NCBI RefSeq assembly: GCF_900113125.1
Contig: NZ_FOOG01000002.1
Location: forward strand, 62,001 to 126,000
DNA: 64,000 nucleotides
Direction of reading: 5' to 3'
DNA from: Halobacillus alkaliphilus
GTDB taxonomy: Bacteria > Bacillota > Bacilli > Bacillales > Halobacillaceae
The notes under the pieces were generated by a model. That model did not search any database and was not told where the DNA came from. It was given only the letters and a program-made list of their open reading frames with translations. Shown one piece after another: positions 37,295 through 45,929 of this stretch (positions within the stretch are counted from its first letter, which is position 1; every line of letters starts with the position of its first letter). Both the position numbers and the translations under genes were made by a program.

Positions 37295-37537
37295 TTAAGT
37301 AAAGACAAACAGCAGAATGAAAAAAATAACCACACTGATTTTTAACGTTTTAAATTGATTATGATTAAAGTAAAAATCAAATCCCAAAACAATTACCAGC
37401 GGGATTAAAAGATATTTACCATTCAAGGGAAACTGCACGGAAAGAAAAGAGATGAATATGAGATAACCGACATAAAAAAACTCGCGGTTACTACCTTGAA
37501 AAGATGATCTCTTATTGTCGTCTTCTGTTGACTTCAT
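37295..37537 (-). CDS. Small membrane protein, 80 aa
   Basis: GGGAAAGAGGGATTTACGT precedes the ATG. Hydrophilic first 18 residues (KSTEDDNKRSSFQGSN), then two to three hydrophobic segments ending LKISVVIFFILLFVFT. No family recognised. First member (from the left) of the region of small-gene units. Confidence 0.6.
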   Translation of the reverse strand: MKSTEDDNKRSSFQGSNREFFYVGYLIFISFLSVQFPLNGKYLLIPLVIVLGFDFYFNHNQFKTLKISVVIFFILLFVFT

Positions 37538-37665
37538 ACGTAAATCCCTCTTTCCCCCTTATTGATAACTAGCTTCTGTGAATGTGGATAGGGAATTAAG
37601 CACACCAACTGACATTAAAAAAATAGAAGGAAACTCTTTTATAAATATAAAAAGGTATAAATTTT

Positions 37666-37731
37666 ATGGAACTGATAATTTTAGTTGTAATCATGGGGGC
37701 TATTTCAATTAGTGTAAGCTTACAAAGTTAA
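37666..37731 (+). CDS. Possible 21-aa hydrophobic peptide
   Basis: MELIILVVIMGAISISVSLQ then S and stop. Single-helix peptide like many short membrane peptides, but the only upstream purine stretch (AAAAAGG) is 11 bases away. The rest of 37538-37941 has no other candidate. Confidence 0.25.
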   Translation: MELIILVVIMGAISISVSLQS

Positions 37732-37941
37732 TCCTCTTCCACTGAAATACCGTTATCATTTAATAACACAAAAGTTACTAACCCCCAGTGAGCTATTAAA
37801 TTTATTAATCTATGGGCAAACTCAGATTTTAACAATTTCTTCTACCTCCCCCTATGTAGAGATTGAGAAACCTATAAACCAATTCCAATTATTTCAAAAT
37901 GTTATTGTTAGCTCAAGTCTATACAAAAGACATCTAAAGAG

Positions 37942-38062
37942 AATATCTCGAATCCGACTCTTCAACTAACCTGCCCCTTATCAAAAAAGCGATTGCTCAT
38001 ATTGAACAATCGCCCCCGTTTCTTTAATAACAATTTATGTTAGAAGCTCTTTGAATACATAG
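37942..38062. repeat. Cassette repeat CR1 (full-length copy)
   Basis: Left inverted box (37943-37961, ATATCTCGAATCCGACTCTT), conserved CTAACCTGCCCCTTATC, A6, then hairpin 37989-38013 (10-bp stem GCGATTGCTC / GAACAATCGC, loop ATATT), C-run and a degenerate right box ending about 38062. On the minus strand the hairpin plus T6 is an intrinsic terminator. Lies just past the stop of the lipoprotein gene at 38097. Confidence 0.85.
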
Positions 38063-38096
38063 GTATTTAAATCAGCAGTAACTCTCGCTTTTCATA

Positions 38097-38540
38097 TTAT
38101 TCAATGACGAGATTCCCCACGTATTGAACACTTCCATTATCTGAAATAAGGTCTACAACCAATACATACTCACCTTTTTCTTGCGGGAAAGAGAACTCTT
38201 GGTCATTTACCTGTAATGTAGTCTTTTTATCCTTCTGCCAGACATAAGCGCTTAGTTCCTCGATTCGAAAATCTTGAGTCTCAAAAATTATTGGGGCTTG
38301 CTCACCAGAACTGAAGTACAGTGGTTTTTGTTCTTTTGCCAATGAAAAAATATCTTCTGTCTCTTTAGTGTACTGTTTATCCGAATTCCAATCTATATTT
38401 GCTGCTTCTAATTCTACTGGCTCACTGAAATGCTGGCTCCCAAATGAAACAGTAGGAGGGGTAAAGTCATAATCTTCAGCAATACACCCTGATAATATAA
38501 AAACGAAAAGGGTTATAGATACAAGGAGTGTTCGCTTCAT
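38097..38540 (-). CDS. Lipoprotein, 147 aa
   Basis: From ATG 38540 (CAGGTGTC 9 bases upstream) MKRTLLVSITLFVFILSGC gives a lipobox with Cys19. Mature domain beta-rich, ending EKGEYVLVVDLISDNGSVQY. Resembles in outline the two cassette lipoproteins at 50423 and 52443 (GD/GE-Y...VV... pattern), possibly a distant relative. Surface-anchored; function unknown. Confidence 0.7.
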   Translation of the reverse strand: MKRTLLVSITLFVFILSGCIAEDYDFTPPTVSFGSQHFSEPVELEAANIDWNSDKQYTKETEDIFSLAKEQKPLYFSSGEQAPIIFETQDFRIEELSAYVWQKDKKTTLQVNDQEFSFPQEKGEYVLVVDLISDNGSVQYVGNLVIE

Positions 38541-38587
38541 TTTCAAAGACACCTGCCTTTATAAGTATAACGTAGATGATCGAAGTT

Positions 38588-38866
38588 TTATGTCCCAAAA
38601 TTACCGAACAGCATCATTCCAATAATATAAATCAGTGCAACCCCCAAACCTAAAATCCCAAGAGAAGAAAGCGATAAAGCAATTACTTTCAGACGCCCTC
38701 TCTCGCTAAATAGTGCAGTAATAAAAGCACCCAATAAGAGAATCAACAATAGTAACGTGTTATAAGGACTAGATAATGCATCCATTGCTTGTGGAGCAAA
38801 AAAATACATAACTATAAAAGTGGTCATTAATAATAAAGAGATTGGTGCCCAATATTTTTTCAACAA
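38588..38866 (-). CDS. Membrane protein, 92 aa, three helices
   Basis: TTG start with AGGAGG 6 bases upstream. Helices at about 7-25, 36-52 and 64-87. No family recognised. Forms a pair with the lipoprotein that follows 47 bases later; no repeat copy lies between them. Confidence 0.65.
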   Translation of the reverse strand: MLKKYWAPISLLLMTTFIVMYFFAPQAMDALSSPYNTLLLLILLLGAFITALFSERGRLKVIALSLSSLGILGLGVALIYIIGMMLFGNFGT

Positions 38867-39048
38867 ACGCCACCTCCTTCATATTTTGTAAGTATTTTTA
38901 CTATAGCATCATTTATCCAAATAATACCAGGAAAGAAATGAAATACTCATTCCATGTATTTATTTCCTTTAGGGGCATAAGCTTCAATGGTTACATCGTA
39001 AAAGTAGATAATCTAAGAGGGTCAAAAGCTTTTGCTATTGGAAACAAA

Positions 39049-39276
39049 TTACTTCCCCCCCCCCCTATCATTCAACATAACTTCATTTCGCTGATGATGG
39101 ATGCTCTCTAATACCTCAAACCAGGTCAGATAATGGTTGAGATACTTAGTTGCTACACTATTTAAAACGCTAACCCCCCCCCATTTCAGCCTTCGGTGGT
39201 AGTTATTGACGTTCTGAATATGATTAAGCTCCTTACTGAGGATGTTAGAGTCAGATTTGAACTGATAAATACTCAT
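39049..39276 (-). pseudogene. Transposase C-terminal remnant (IS1595-like)
   Basis: HIQNVNNYHRRLKWGG then VATKYLNHYLTWFEVLE is the characteristic C-terminal end of IS1595/ISXO2-type transposases. The N-terminal catalytic part is missing, and the sequence between is distorted around a nine-base C run (39174-39182 area); an eleven-base C run lies at the end (39055-39065). An inactive IS fragment. The 280 bases to 39552 hold further scrambled sequence without a supported gene. Confidence 0.55.
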
Positions 39277-39552
39277 CTCGATATCAAACTCATACGTAGC
39301 TTTTAAGGATATCGGTTACTTTCACAGTCGTCACCCACTTGTATTTGAAAACTCCATAACAGTAATCGTGTTCCAGTTGTTCAATTATCAACAACAAACA
39401 TTAACAGAGCCTAAAAAATCGACCATATTTTTGGACGATTACTTTAGCAGCTTTAAATCGCTGTTTAACTCTACACTCTATCAATCCCCCGTTTTAGGAA
39501 GAATTGAATTCGAAATATTTCTTGATGTTCTTACACTTACTGCCCTGCTAAA

Positions 39553-40116
39553 TCAATTAGAACCCTTCCATATTCTCTTACAATCAACGAACTGATTAGC
39601 CTCGAAAGAAAGTCTATAGATATCTGGCATCGCAAGCTTTTTCCAAAAGTCAAAATCGTGTTGTTTATCAAAATAATTCATGGTGAGCACCATAATATTG
39701 CCATGCGTCCCTATGGCGACATTCTTATTTTTATATTGTTCTAATACGTTGTTCAAGGCTCTTACGCCTCTTTGCTGGGCGTTTATATTTGATTCTCCGC
39801 CTTCCCAAGAAAAACTCGGGTGGGCCCATACTTTATGAATGGCTTCCTCAAAGTTCTCTGCTCCTCCCTCTATTAACTTCCTTTCTTTGAAATCATCCAT
39901 TATGTGAATGTCTTGCCCGAGAGCAGAAGCTAATCCTTCTACCGTCTGTATGGCTCTTAAATAAGGACTCGAGATCACGTGCTCGATATTCTCATTTATG
40001 AGCACCTCGTTAACTTTAGCCGCATCTTTTATTCCTTCTGCTGATAACGGCCTATTTAATTCGTCTGGTGTATATGTAGAATGAGCGTGACGCACCAAGT
40101 AAATGTTTGTTGTCAT
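39553..40116 (-). CDS. Histidine-phosphatase superfamily protein
   Basis: 187 aa from ATG 40116 (GGAGGCTGCC upstream). Catalytic motif YLVRHAHSTYTPDELNRPLS, then VISSPYLRAIQTVEGLA, FKERKLIEGG and the second catalytic His in AIGTHGNIMV. Phosphoglycerate-mutase-like phosphatase, cytosolic; substrate unknown. Not followed by a recognisable repeat copy, so probably resident rather than cassette-borne. Confidence 0.85.
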   Translation of the reverse strand: MTTNIYLVRHAHSTYTPDELNRPLSAEGIKDAAKVNEVLINENIEHVISSPYLRAIQTVEGLASALGQDIHIMDDFKERKLIEGGAENFEEAIHKVWAHPSFSWEGGESNINAQQRGVRALNNVLEQYKNKNVAIGTHGNIMVLTMNYFDKQHDFDFWKKLAMPDIYRLSFEANQFVDCKRIWKGSN

Positions 40117-40200
40117 GGCAGCCTCCTGATATGTAGTCTCCAAAGATTTTCAATTGAACATTGCTACTTCCGCATTAAAACCAACCGTTGATCAAGGCGT

Positions 40201-40233
40201 AGCTATCGCCCCAGACTGCTTAAGTCATCTATG
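40201..40233. repeat. Cassette repeat CR2 (degenerate)
   Basis: AGCTATCGCCCCAGACTGCT followed by TAAGTCATCTATG parallels the core of CR17 (AGCTATCGCCCCC ... AAGACT). It directly follows the 3' end of the 40237 gene. Partly decayed; assignment moderately sure. Confidence 0.45.
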
Positions 40234-40236
40234 TTT

Positions 40237-40386
40237 TCATACAACAAAGAAATCCCCCAACTTAATTCCAAGGGGGATCGAACCCCAGGATATAATAAGA
40301 GATAAAAACAAAAATACTTCAGGTTCCTTTATAGAAAAACCACCTATCATAAAAACTAATAGTTGTGCTACTGTCTTTCTTTTCAA
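40237..40386 (-). CDS. Small hydrophobic protein, 49 aa
   Basis: TTG start at 40386 after GGAGGAGTAGTTC. Reads MKRKTVAQLLVFMIGGFSIK and a second hydrophobic stretch FLFLSLIISWGSIPLGI. Four bases after the stop of the preceding small gene, so co-translated. No family. Confidence 0.55.
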   Translation of the reverse strand: MKRKTVAQLLVFMIGGFSIKEPEVFLFLSLIISWGSIPLGIKLGDFFVV

Positions 40387-40390
40387 AGAA

Positions 40391-40579
40391 CTACTCCTCC
40401 TTTGAATATAATGAGGTATTCCCCTTATTTCTTCCTTCTTCATTCGGAGGCATGTTATTGAGTCTCTTTTCTATTTTCTCTATACGTTTTTTTACATTTA
40501 CCAAAAGTGCGATGATCGTAAGAAACAAAATCGGAATAACTACAAATAAAAACAGCGATACCAACTGCCCTGCAACCAT
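40391..40579 (-). CDS. Small single-pass membrane protein, 62 aa
   Basis: N-terminal helix LVSLFLFVVIPILFLTIIAL then a charged coiled-coil-like stretch VKKRIEKIEKRLNNM. TAGGAGGG lies 14 bases upstream of the ATG. Reminiscent of YkvS/BhlA-type small membrane proteins; not assigned. Confidence 0.6.
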   Translation of the reverse strand: MVAGQLVSLFLFVVIPILFLTIIALLVNVKKRIEKIEKRLNNMPPNEEGRNKGNTSLYSKEE

Positions 40580-40860
40580 ACTATTGATTGTAACCCTCCT
40601 AAAAAGGTCTTCTATATTTTTGAATCATGCCATTTGCGACATTATTAATATAGAGATTATTAAAAAACGGAAAATAATTAATTAAGATTCAACTCATGAC
40701 TAATTGACCAATCCATTATGTAAATCAATCGTATCAAATTAATACCCATATGGAAATTATAACCACATAAACTATCTAGCACAGTCCTGCCCGTTCTTTA
40801 AACTTATTTTCGAAGATTTTCCTCTAAGATCATATCGCTGTCAAGCCAAGCAATCCCTAT

Positions 40861-40900
40861 AAAAAAACTGTCTTGAAAGCTATAGACTTTCAAGACAGTT
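40861..40900 (-). terminator. Terminator of the formamidase operon
   Basis: AACTGTCTTGAAAG / CTTTCAAGACAGTT, perfect 14-bp stem, followed by seven T on the minus strand. The gap 40580-40860 shows nothing else. Confidence 0.85.
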
Positions 40901-40906
40901 GCTCTT

Positions 40907-41176
40907 TCAATGTCCCGCCTGCCAAGGCCTTGCTGCAGTAGGAAGCTTCTGCTTGGTTCTCGGCATCTGGTCACGTGTAACAACACGTGGCTCCATTCCT
41001 CGTTCTACACGCTTTTTCACCTTTGAATCCATTCGCTGGACCATAGGTGCGCGATAAATCCGCTTCGCCTTCCCTTCACAATCAGGGCAGCGAGCTGCCT
41101 GGGCACCGTCCATATGTGCAAACCATAATGTAAATTCTCCGCATGTATCGCATGCGAATGAGTAATTAGGCATCAT
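40907..41176 (-). CDS. FmdB-family zinc-ribbon protein
   Basis: 89 aa, GGAGGTTCA before the ATG. MPNYSFACDTCGEFTLWF and ARCPDCEGKAKRIYR form a CxxC...CxxC zinc ribbon, followed by a basic tail. FmdB proteins are encoded beside formamidase genes and thought to regulate or assist their expression. 11 bases after the formamidase stop. Confidence 0.85.
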   Translation of the reverse strand: MMPNYSFACDTCGEFTLWFAHMDGAQAARCPDCEGKAKRIYRAPMVQRMDSKVKKRVERGMEPRVVTRDQMPRTKQKLPTAARPWQAGH

Positions 41177-41187
41177 TGAACCTCCAT

Positions 41188-42366
41188 TTATTCAGGAAGG
41201 ATATTTTTTGTGAATATATCTTTTGGTAAAGCAATGGTACAACACGAATTCGGGATGTCGACAACGCCTGCCAAATGCCCCTGGACAGGTGCAGAACCTA
41301 ACAGCATATACGCTTGTTCACCGCTGAACCCTTGTGTTTTCAAGAATTCAATAGCGTTCAAACAGGCGTTGCGATAAGCTGTATTAGCATCTAAGTACGT
41401 CTGCTTTCCGTTAAATTCGTTCACAGAAACGCCTTCAAACACAATATATTCATTATAATGAGGATCCATTGGACCGGGACGGAAAGCCGGATTCTTTTTA
41501 ATTGCATATTTATCCATTCCGCCTTTGATAACCTCTACGTGTAAATCAATCCACCCCGGCATTTCGATACCGCCGCAAAAGGTAATCTCTCCATCTCCTT
41601 GTGAAAAGTGAAGATCGCCGACTGACAGCTTCGCGCCGTCTACAAAAACCGGGAAATAGACTTTTGAGCCACGTGAAAGGTTCTTGATGTCACAATTTCC
41701 TCCATTCTCTCGCGGCGGCACCGTACGAGCGCCTTCTTTAGCTACCCTTTCAAACTCTTCTCCTTGTAAACTTCCGAGTACAGCACTTTCTCTAGTAGGA
41801 AGATTGGCAAGTGGAGGCACACGATTCGGATTCTGTTCAACAAGTTCTTCTTCTCTCCGATTCCACTCATCAAGCATCTCCTGAGAAGGCGCAACGCCAA
41901 TTAAACCAGGATGAATGATTCCAGCAAACTTCACGTTAGGAACATGACGGGAAGTAGCATAAATCCCATGAAAATCCCAGATCGATTTCGCCGCTTCCGG
42001 GTAATGCTCAGTCAGGAAGCTCCCTCCATTCTCTTTTGAAAAAATGCCGTTAAATCCCCATTCATGCGCACTAAATGTACCAATATCAAGGATATCCACC
42101 ACCAGCAAATCACCAGGCTCGACTCCGTTCACATGAACCGGTCCGCTCAACACGTGAACACGCTCCAGATTCACATCTCGAATATCGGAAGGGTCGTCAT
42201 TGTTCTTGATTTGTCCATCCGTCCAGTCGAGACACTCCATACGGAACGTTTCTCCAGGATTCACGGAAAAAGCAGCCGGAATATCTGGATGCCACCGATT
42301 ATGACCAGGAACATCCTGCTTATCCATCGTCTTGTTCAAATCCACCTTAAATAATTTTTCGGGCAC
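41188..42366 (-). CDS. fmdA: Formamidase/acetamidase
   Basis: 392 aa, GTG start with GAAAGGATGATG upstream. Signatures PGHNRWHPDIPAAFSVNPGE, RMECLDWTDGQIKNNDDPSD, HVLSGPVHVNGVEPGDLLVV, GLIGVAPS, GGNCDIKNLSRGSKVYFPVF and GDLHFSQGDGEITFCGGIEM are those of the FmdA/AmdA family. Hydrolyses formamide (or acetamide) to ammonia plus formate (or acetate) in the cytosol, supplying nitrogen. Operon with fmdB. Confidence 0.92.
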   Translation of the reverse strand: MPEKLFKVDLNKTMDKQDVPGHNRWHPDIPAAFSVNPGETFRMECLDWTDGQIKNNDDPSDIRDVNLERVHVLSGPVHVNGVEPGDLLVVDILDIGTFSAHEWGFNGIFSKENGGSFLTEHYPEAAKSIWDFHGIYATSRHVPNVKFAGIIHPGLIGVAPSQEMLDEWNRREEELVEQNPNRVPPLANLPTRESAVLGSLQGEEFERVAKEGARTVPPRENGGNCDIKNLSRGSKVYFPVFVDGAKLSVGDLHFSQGDGEITFCGGIEMPGWIDLHVEVIKGGMDKYAIKKNPAFRPGPMDPHYNEYIVFEGVSVNEFNGKQTYLDANTAYRNACLNAIEFLKTQGFSGEQAYMLLGSAPVQGHLAGVVDIPNSCCTIALPKDIFTKNILPE

Positions 42367-42615
42367 GTTACCATCATCCTTTCACGATAATTGATTGTTC
42401 ATCATTACCATGCTGCAGGGTCTATGGTGTATAAAAAACGATACCCTTCTTGGATGCTTATGTTTATATGTACGTATCTTTTTTAATTTACCCTATTTTG
42501 TCAGATTAAAACTTTAGCCCTATTTTCTTATAGGTTTTTCAATCCACTTACGCCTTGTGATATAGCCTTCTCCTATCTACTTTGACTTCCACTTTAATAG
42601 ATGCTAACTTGAAAA

Positions 42616-42635
42616 TAGAATGAACGTTCTATCTA
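42616..42635 (+). promoter_or_regulatory. Operator for the TetR regulator (own promoter)
   Basis: TAGAATGAACGTTCTATCTA: an inverted repeat centred on GAACGTTC. The same sequence with one change recurs at 43318-43337 before the MFS gene, so both are probably bound by the TetR protein encoded between them. Confidence 0.75.
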
Positions 42636-42654
42636 AAGGAGGTTTGCTTAACCA

Positions 42655-43206
42655 TTGAGTGAAAAACGTAAACAAGTATTAAATGTTGCCGAACAACTAT
42701 TCTATGATTATGGATTTCATGGAGTAGGTTTAAAACAAATTGTTAAAGAAGCAAATGTTGCGACGATGACGTTATATAACCACTTTTCCTCTAAGAACAC
42801 ACTGGTAGAAGAGACCATTAAACACCGGGAAGAGCGATACTGGGCATACATTTGCTCTACATCCGAAGCCTATTCTAACGAACCATTTGTACGGATTGCA
42901 CAATTACACGGAGCATTCTTAAAAGAAGTATCCCCTCAAGGGTGTATGTTCCTGCGTGCCATCGAAGTCTATCAGGATACAGACCGTAACATTGTAGATA
43001 TTGCCCAAAACCATAAATCGAAGGTGCTGCAGTATTTCGAGGAACTTGCGATTCGTAACAACATCAAAGATTATAAGAACTTTGCTTATGAGTTTCTTCT
43101 CATTATCGAAGGAGCTACATCCATGACCCAGATTACAGATCCAACACAAGCTACCGAACATGCAGTTACCATGACAAAAGCTCTTCAATCCCATTTCCAA
43201 ACGTAA
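42655..43206 (+). CDS. TetR/AcrR-family transcriptional regulator
   Basis: 183 aa, TTG start, AAAGGAGG 13 bases upstream. N-terminal HTH: VLNVAEQLFYDYGFHGVGLK, QIVKEANVATMTLYNHFSSK. The C-terminal ligand domain is compact and contains EGATSMTQITDP. It sits between two copies of its likely operator, giving autorepression and control of the downstream exporter. Confidence 0.9.
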   Translation: MSEKRKQVLNVAEQLFYDYGFHGVGLKQIVKEANVATMTLYNHFSSKNTLVEETIKHREERYWAYICSTSEAYSNEPFVRIAQLHGAFLKEVSPQGCMFLRAIEVYQDTDRNIVDIAQNHKSKVLQYFEELAIRNNIKDYKNFAYEFLLIIEGATSMTQITDPTQATEHAVTMTKALQSHFQT

Positions 43207-43234
43207 ACGGCATCCATTCGGATACCGTTTTTTC
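43206..43234 (+). terminator. Weak terminator after tetR
   Basis: AACGGCATCC / GGATACCGTT with a tetraloop ATTC and one internal mismatch, followed by TTTT. Confidence 0.6.
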
Positions 43235-43317
43235 TATAAGTAAATCTTTGCCCCATATAGAAGAGTTCATGGTACGCATTCATACAGCTTGTGTGAATTA
43301 AAAATTTTTAAAGCAGG

Positions 43318-43337
43318 TAGAAAGAACGTTCTATCTA
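43318..43337 (+). promoter_or_regulatory. Second TetR operator, before the MFS gene
   Basis: TAGAAAGAACGTTCTATCTA, 19 of 20 positions identical to the 42616 site. Confidence 0.75.
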
Positions 43338-43366
43338 ATTTTCAAGAAAAAGGAGTATCGTCGTTT

Positions 43367-44485
43367 ATGAATTTTACGAGACTCGTCTTTCCTGGCGTAA
43401 CCATGATTGCTGTCACATATGGATTAGCAAGGTATAGTTTCGGATTATTACTCCCTAACATTTCCAGCTCGTTTCAAATGTCTGATACAGTTTCCGGTAT
43501 CATTTCTTCTCTATTTTACCTGGCCTATTGTTTTACTATTATTTATTCTATCGTCATGACAACTAATAAAGGACCTAAACCTATGATCATGCTGGCAGGT
43601 GGTTTTGCTGTAAGCGGAATGTTTATGATTAGTGCTTCGGTAAACGAATGGATGCTCGCGGCAGGGGTTCTCCTGGCAGGGGGAAGTACAGGACTCGTGT
43701 CTCCGCCGTACGGAGCAGTTATTGCCTTTTGGATCAAAGAACCCTTACAAGGAAAAGCCAACACGTGGATAAACTCCGGTACTAGTCTAGGTATAGTCGC
43801 TACAGGAGTTGCAGCCATTTTACTGACTCCTCATTGGCGATACACGTACTTCCTGTATGCCATTATTGCACTAATTGTATTATGGTGGAATTACCGGATT
43901 ATCCCAAAACCTGACGATTCCTTAAAAGTTCAACGCGGCCTTTTATCGGCAAAAGGCTTACAGGGAGCTAAATCCATGATCACCGGGGCTATTCTAATGG
44001 GAATTTCCAGTGCATGTTTTTGGACTTTCTCCAGGAGTTTTATAGAAAACAGTGGTGACTTTAGTACGCTCGTATTATCTCTGTTCTGGGTAACGATCGG
44101 ACTCTTCGGGATAACCAGTGGGTTAGGTGGCACCGTTATTGAACGAATTGGACTTCAATCCAGTTATACCCTATTCGCTGTGATGATGGGAGGGGCTTCG
44201 ATTCTGCTTACATGGGCACCTGACAGCATCCCTGTTGTAATAGGAGCAGCTGCGTTATTTGGCACTTCTAACCTGTTTATGTGCGGCTTGCTCATTGTCT
44301 GGGGAATCCGTGTATTCGAGAGTAATGCTTCTTTAGGTATAGGTGTACCTTTCCTTATGCTGTCCATTGGTCAAGTTATTGGGTCTATCCTTGCAGGTAG
44401 TATGATTGAGGGGATTGGTTACGGTGTAACGTTCGCTGTTTTTGGAGCCATCTCTATCTTAGGGTCGTTTTTACGTACAGCCTAA
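43367..44485 (+). CDS. MFS transporter
   Basis: 372 aa from ATG 43367 (AAAAAGGAG 11 bases upstream). Twelve hydrophobic segments: GVTMIAVTYGLARYSFGLLL, GGSTGLVSPPYGAVIAFWI, WINSGTSLGIVATGVAAILL. This YbfB/MFS_4-like pattern (GLARYSFGLLLP) is that of small-molecule exporters. Controlled with tetR by the shared operator; induced by an unknown ligand. Confidence 0.85.
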   Translation: MNFTRLVFPGVTMIAVTYGLARYSFGLLLPNISSSFQMSDTVSGIISSLFYLAYCFTIIYSIVMTTNKGPKPMIMLAGGFAVSGMFMISASVNEWMLAAGVLLAGGSTGLVSPPYGAVIAFWIKEPLQGKANTWINSGTSLGIVATGVAAILLTPHWRYTYFLYAIIALIVLWWNYRIIPKPDDSLKVQRGLLSAKGLQGAKSMITGAILMGISSACFWTFSRSFIENSGDFSTLVLSLFWVTIGLFGITSGLGGTVIERIGLQSSYTLFAVMMGGASILLTWAPDSIPVVIGAAALFGTSNLFMCGLLIVWGIRVFESNASLGIGVPFLMLSIGQVIGSILAGSMIEGIGYGVTFAVFGAISILGSFLRTA

Positions 44486-44514
44486 CGCAGGTCAATGAAA
44501 ACGATAGATCATGT

Positions 44515-44547
44515 AAAAAGGCGAATCGCATAAAGATTCGCCTTTTT
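44515..44547. terminator. Terminator after the MFS gene
   Basis: AAAAAGGCGAATC / GATTCGCCTTTTT, 7-base loop, T-runs on both strands. Confidence 0.85.
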
Positions 44548-44589
44548 ACTTCTTAAATTTATGCCTTCTAAAACCCTGGACTGTACGCA

Positions 44590-44763
44590 CTATTTTTTAC
44601 GTTTATTGAAATAGAAAACTTGCCAATAGGTCATCAATGTAAGAGGAATTACCACTACTATATGCCCGAATAAGTCTAAATCTACATTAAACAGTGGATT
44701 TATTAATAAGCTCATCCCTAAGACATAGAGGGGTATTACTATAATTTTCAATGCCGTTACCAT
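44590..44763 (-). CDS. Small two-helix membrane protein, 57 aa
   Basis: GACGAGGAGTT precedes ATG 44763. Reads MVTALKIIVIPLYVLGMSLL, then LFGHIVVVIPLTLMTYWQVF and a basic tail NKRKK. Translation start, helices and basic C-terminus make it a convincing gene despite its size. No family. Confidence 0.65.
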   Translation of the reverse strand: MVTALKIIVIPLYVLGMSLLINPLFNVDLDLFGHIVVVIPLTLMTYWQVFYFNKRKK

Positions 44764-44896
44764 AACTCCTCGTCCCTCCCTCCCACTCCTGTCATTCTTT
44801 TACCTAACTGTTAATTTAGCTGCTCTATTCACACTTAACCTCATTATTCACAAAGGATTAATATCCTTAGTTATTAGTTGGGCAGCAGTACTTTTC

Positions 44897-45160
44897 GTGT
44901 TCATAAAAGGTAACGGTATAAAAGGCCGTGTGGTATGGCTAACCATTACAGCAGCCATAGCGATGGTGTTTGCAGTTCATCAATTATATAAAATATTAAA
45001 CGAAAGAAAAAGTGATGCACTATATGACTGGAAAACAAGATTTAAAGAAATATCTCTATTAAAGTTTATTATTGATATTACTAACAAAAAGATCTTCCAA
45101 TTTCATGGAAGTCCCTCTTTTTTGTATTGGGCTTATTCAGCTAACGCTGTGAAGACTTGA
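44897..45160 (+). CDS. Possible membrane protein remnant in reverse orientation
   Basis: The frame is open upstream to about 44806 without an ATG (reads NLAALFTLNLIIHKGLISLV) and includes VVWLTITAAIAMVFAVHQLY. The last 25 codons pass through a hairpin (CTTCCA / TGGAAG then T-rich, about 45093-45122) and end inside repeat CR3. Probably a decayed plus-strand cassette gene with a 3' end lost. Confidence 0.35.
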   Translation: MFIKGNGIKGRVVWLTITAAIAMVFAVHQLYKILNERKSDALYDWKTRFKEISLLKFIIDITNKKIFQFHGSPSFLYWAYSANAVKT

Positions 45161-45171
45161 TTTCGAGATAT
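45140..45171. repeat. Cassette repeat CR3
   Basis: AAGACTTGATTTCGAGATAT at 45152-45171, a near-consensus box; it follows the stop (45178) of the lipoprotein gene on the minus strand. Confidence 0.75.
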
Positions 45172-45177
45172 TTAAAT

Positions 45178-45675
45178 TCAATTTTGCTCTATAGTTATCT
45201 CTTTATAAATGGACTTATAGAATTCGTGAACTTCTTCATATAAATTAGGGTTCCCATTTTGAATTTCGTACATCTCATCTGTTGATCCGCCGTTCTCAAA
45301 GCTGACTACTAGACCTTTACCATCACTTGTTAATTCAATAATTAATACATCCTTTCTATTCTTTTTATTAGCCAAAGCAATGGAAAACATTTTATCTTCA
45401 TTTGCATATTTGTTGCTCAGTTCGCTTATACTGGATTTTTTTACTTGTTTTAATTTAATTCCAGCAATTAGCGATTTAAAGTCGTCTATTTTTTTCTTTT
45501 TGCTAGTTTTGGCTTCTTCATTAGCATGAATAATTTGACCTTCCCGTATATCTATAGTCCCTATAGGTTTCTTCTCTTCTACCATTGAGGATAAGGAGTA
45601 TAGTGTATCCTCTTGACTTTCGCATCCAGTTATAAACGCAATTAAAGCAGACATTAAGAGCAATCGTTTAAGCAT
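45178..45675 (-). CDS. Cassette gene: lipoprotein, 165 aa
   Basis: Start at ATG 45675 (GGAAGGACG upstream). MLKRLLLMSALIAFITGC places the lipidated Cys at 18. Lysine-rich middle (KTSKKKKIDDFKSLIAGIKL), C-terminal domain VLIIELTSDGKGLVVSFENG. No recognised family. Unit bounded by CR4 upstream and CR3 downstream. Confidence 0.65.
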   Translation of the reverse strand: MLKRLLLMSALIAFITGCESQEDTLYSLSSMVEEKKPIGTIDIREGQIIHANEEAKTSKKKKIDDFKSLIAGIKLKQVKKSSISELSNKYANEDKMFSIALANKKNRKDVLIIELTSDGKGLVVSFENGGSTDEMYEIQNGNPNLYEEVHEFYKSIYKEITIEQN

Positions 45676-45768
45676 ACGAATATCGTCCTTCCAGTGTAGC
45701 TCCATAATTGTTAGTTCAATCTTTTCAAATTTCTTTAATAACCACAATACTTTATACAAACCAGCAAA

Positions 45769-45872
45769 TTATCTCGAAGCTGAGTCTTCGACTAACCTGC
45801 CCCTTATCAAAAAAGCGATTGCTCATATTGAACAATCGCCCCCATTTACGCAAATCTCTAATTCGAGATATC
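45769..45872. repeat. Cassette repeat CR4 (best full-length copy)
   Basis: Left inverted box 45769-45789 (ATTATCTCGAAGCTGAGTCT), CTAACCTGCCCCTTATC, A6, hairpin 45815-45839 (10-bp stem, loop ATATT), CCCCC, right box 45851-45872 (CTCTAATTCGAGATATC). The two boxes are inverted copies, so the whole 104-bp element can fold as one long imperfect hairpin. From left box to hairpin it is almost identical to CR1, 7.8 kb away. Confidence 0.9.
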
Positions 45873-45929
45873 TTATTTTTATTTGACTAATGTACCCCTT
45901 ACTTAAACTAAATTATTTCGCGTTCCCTT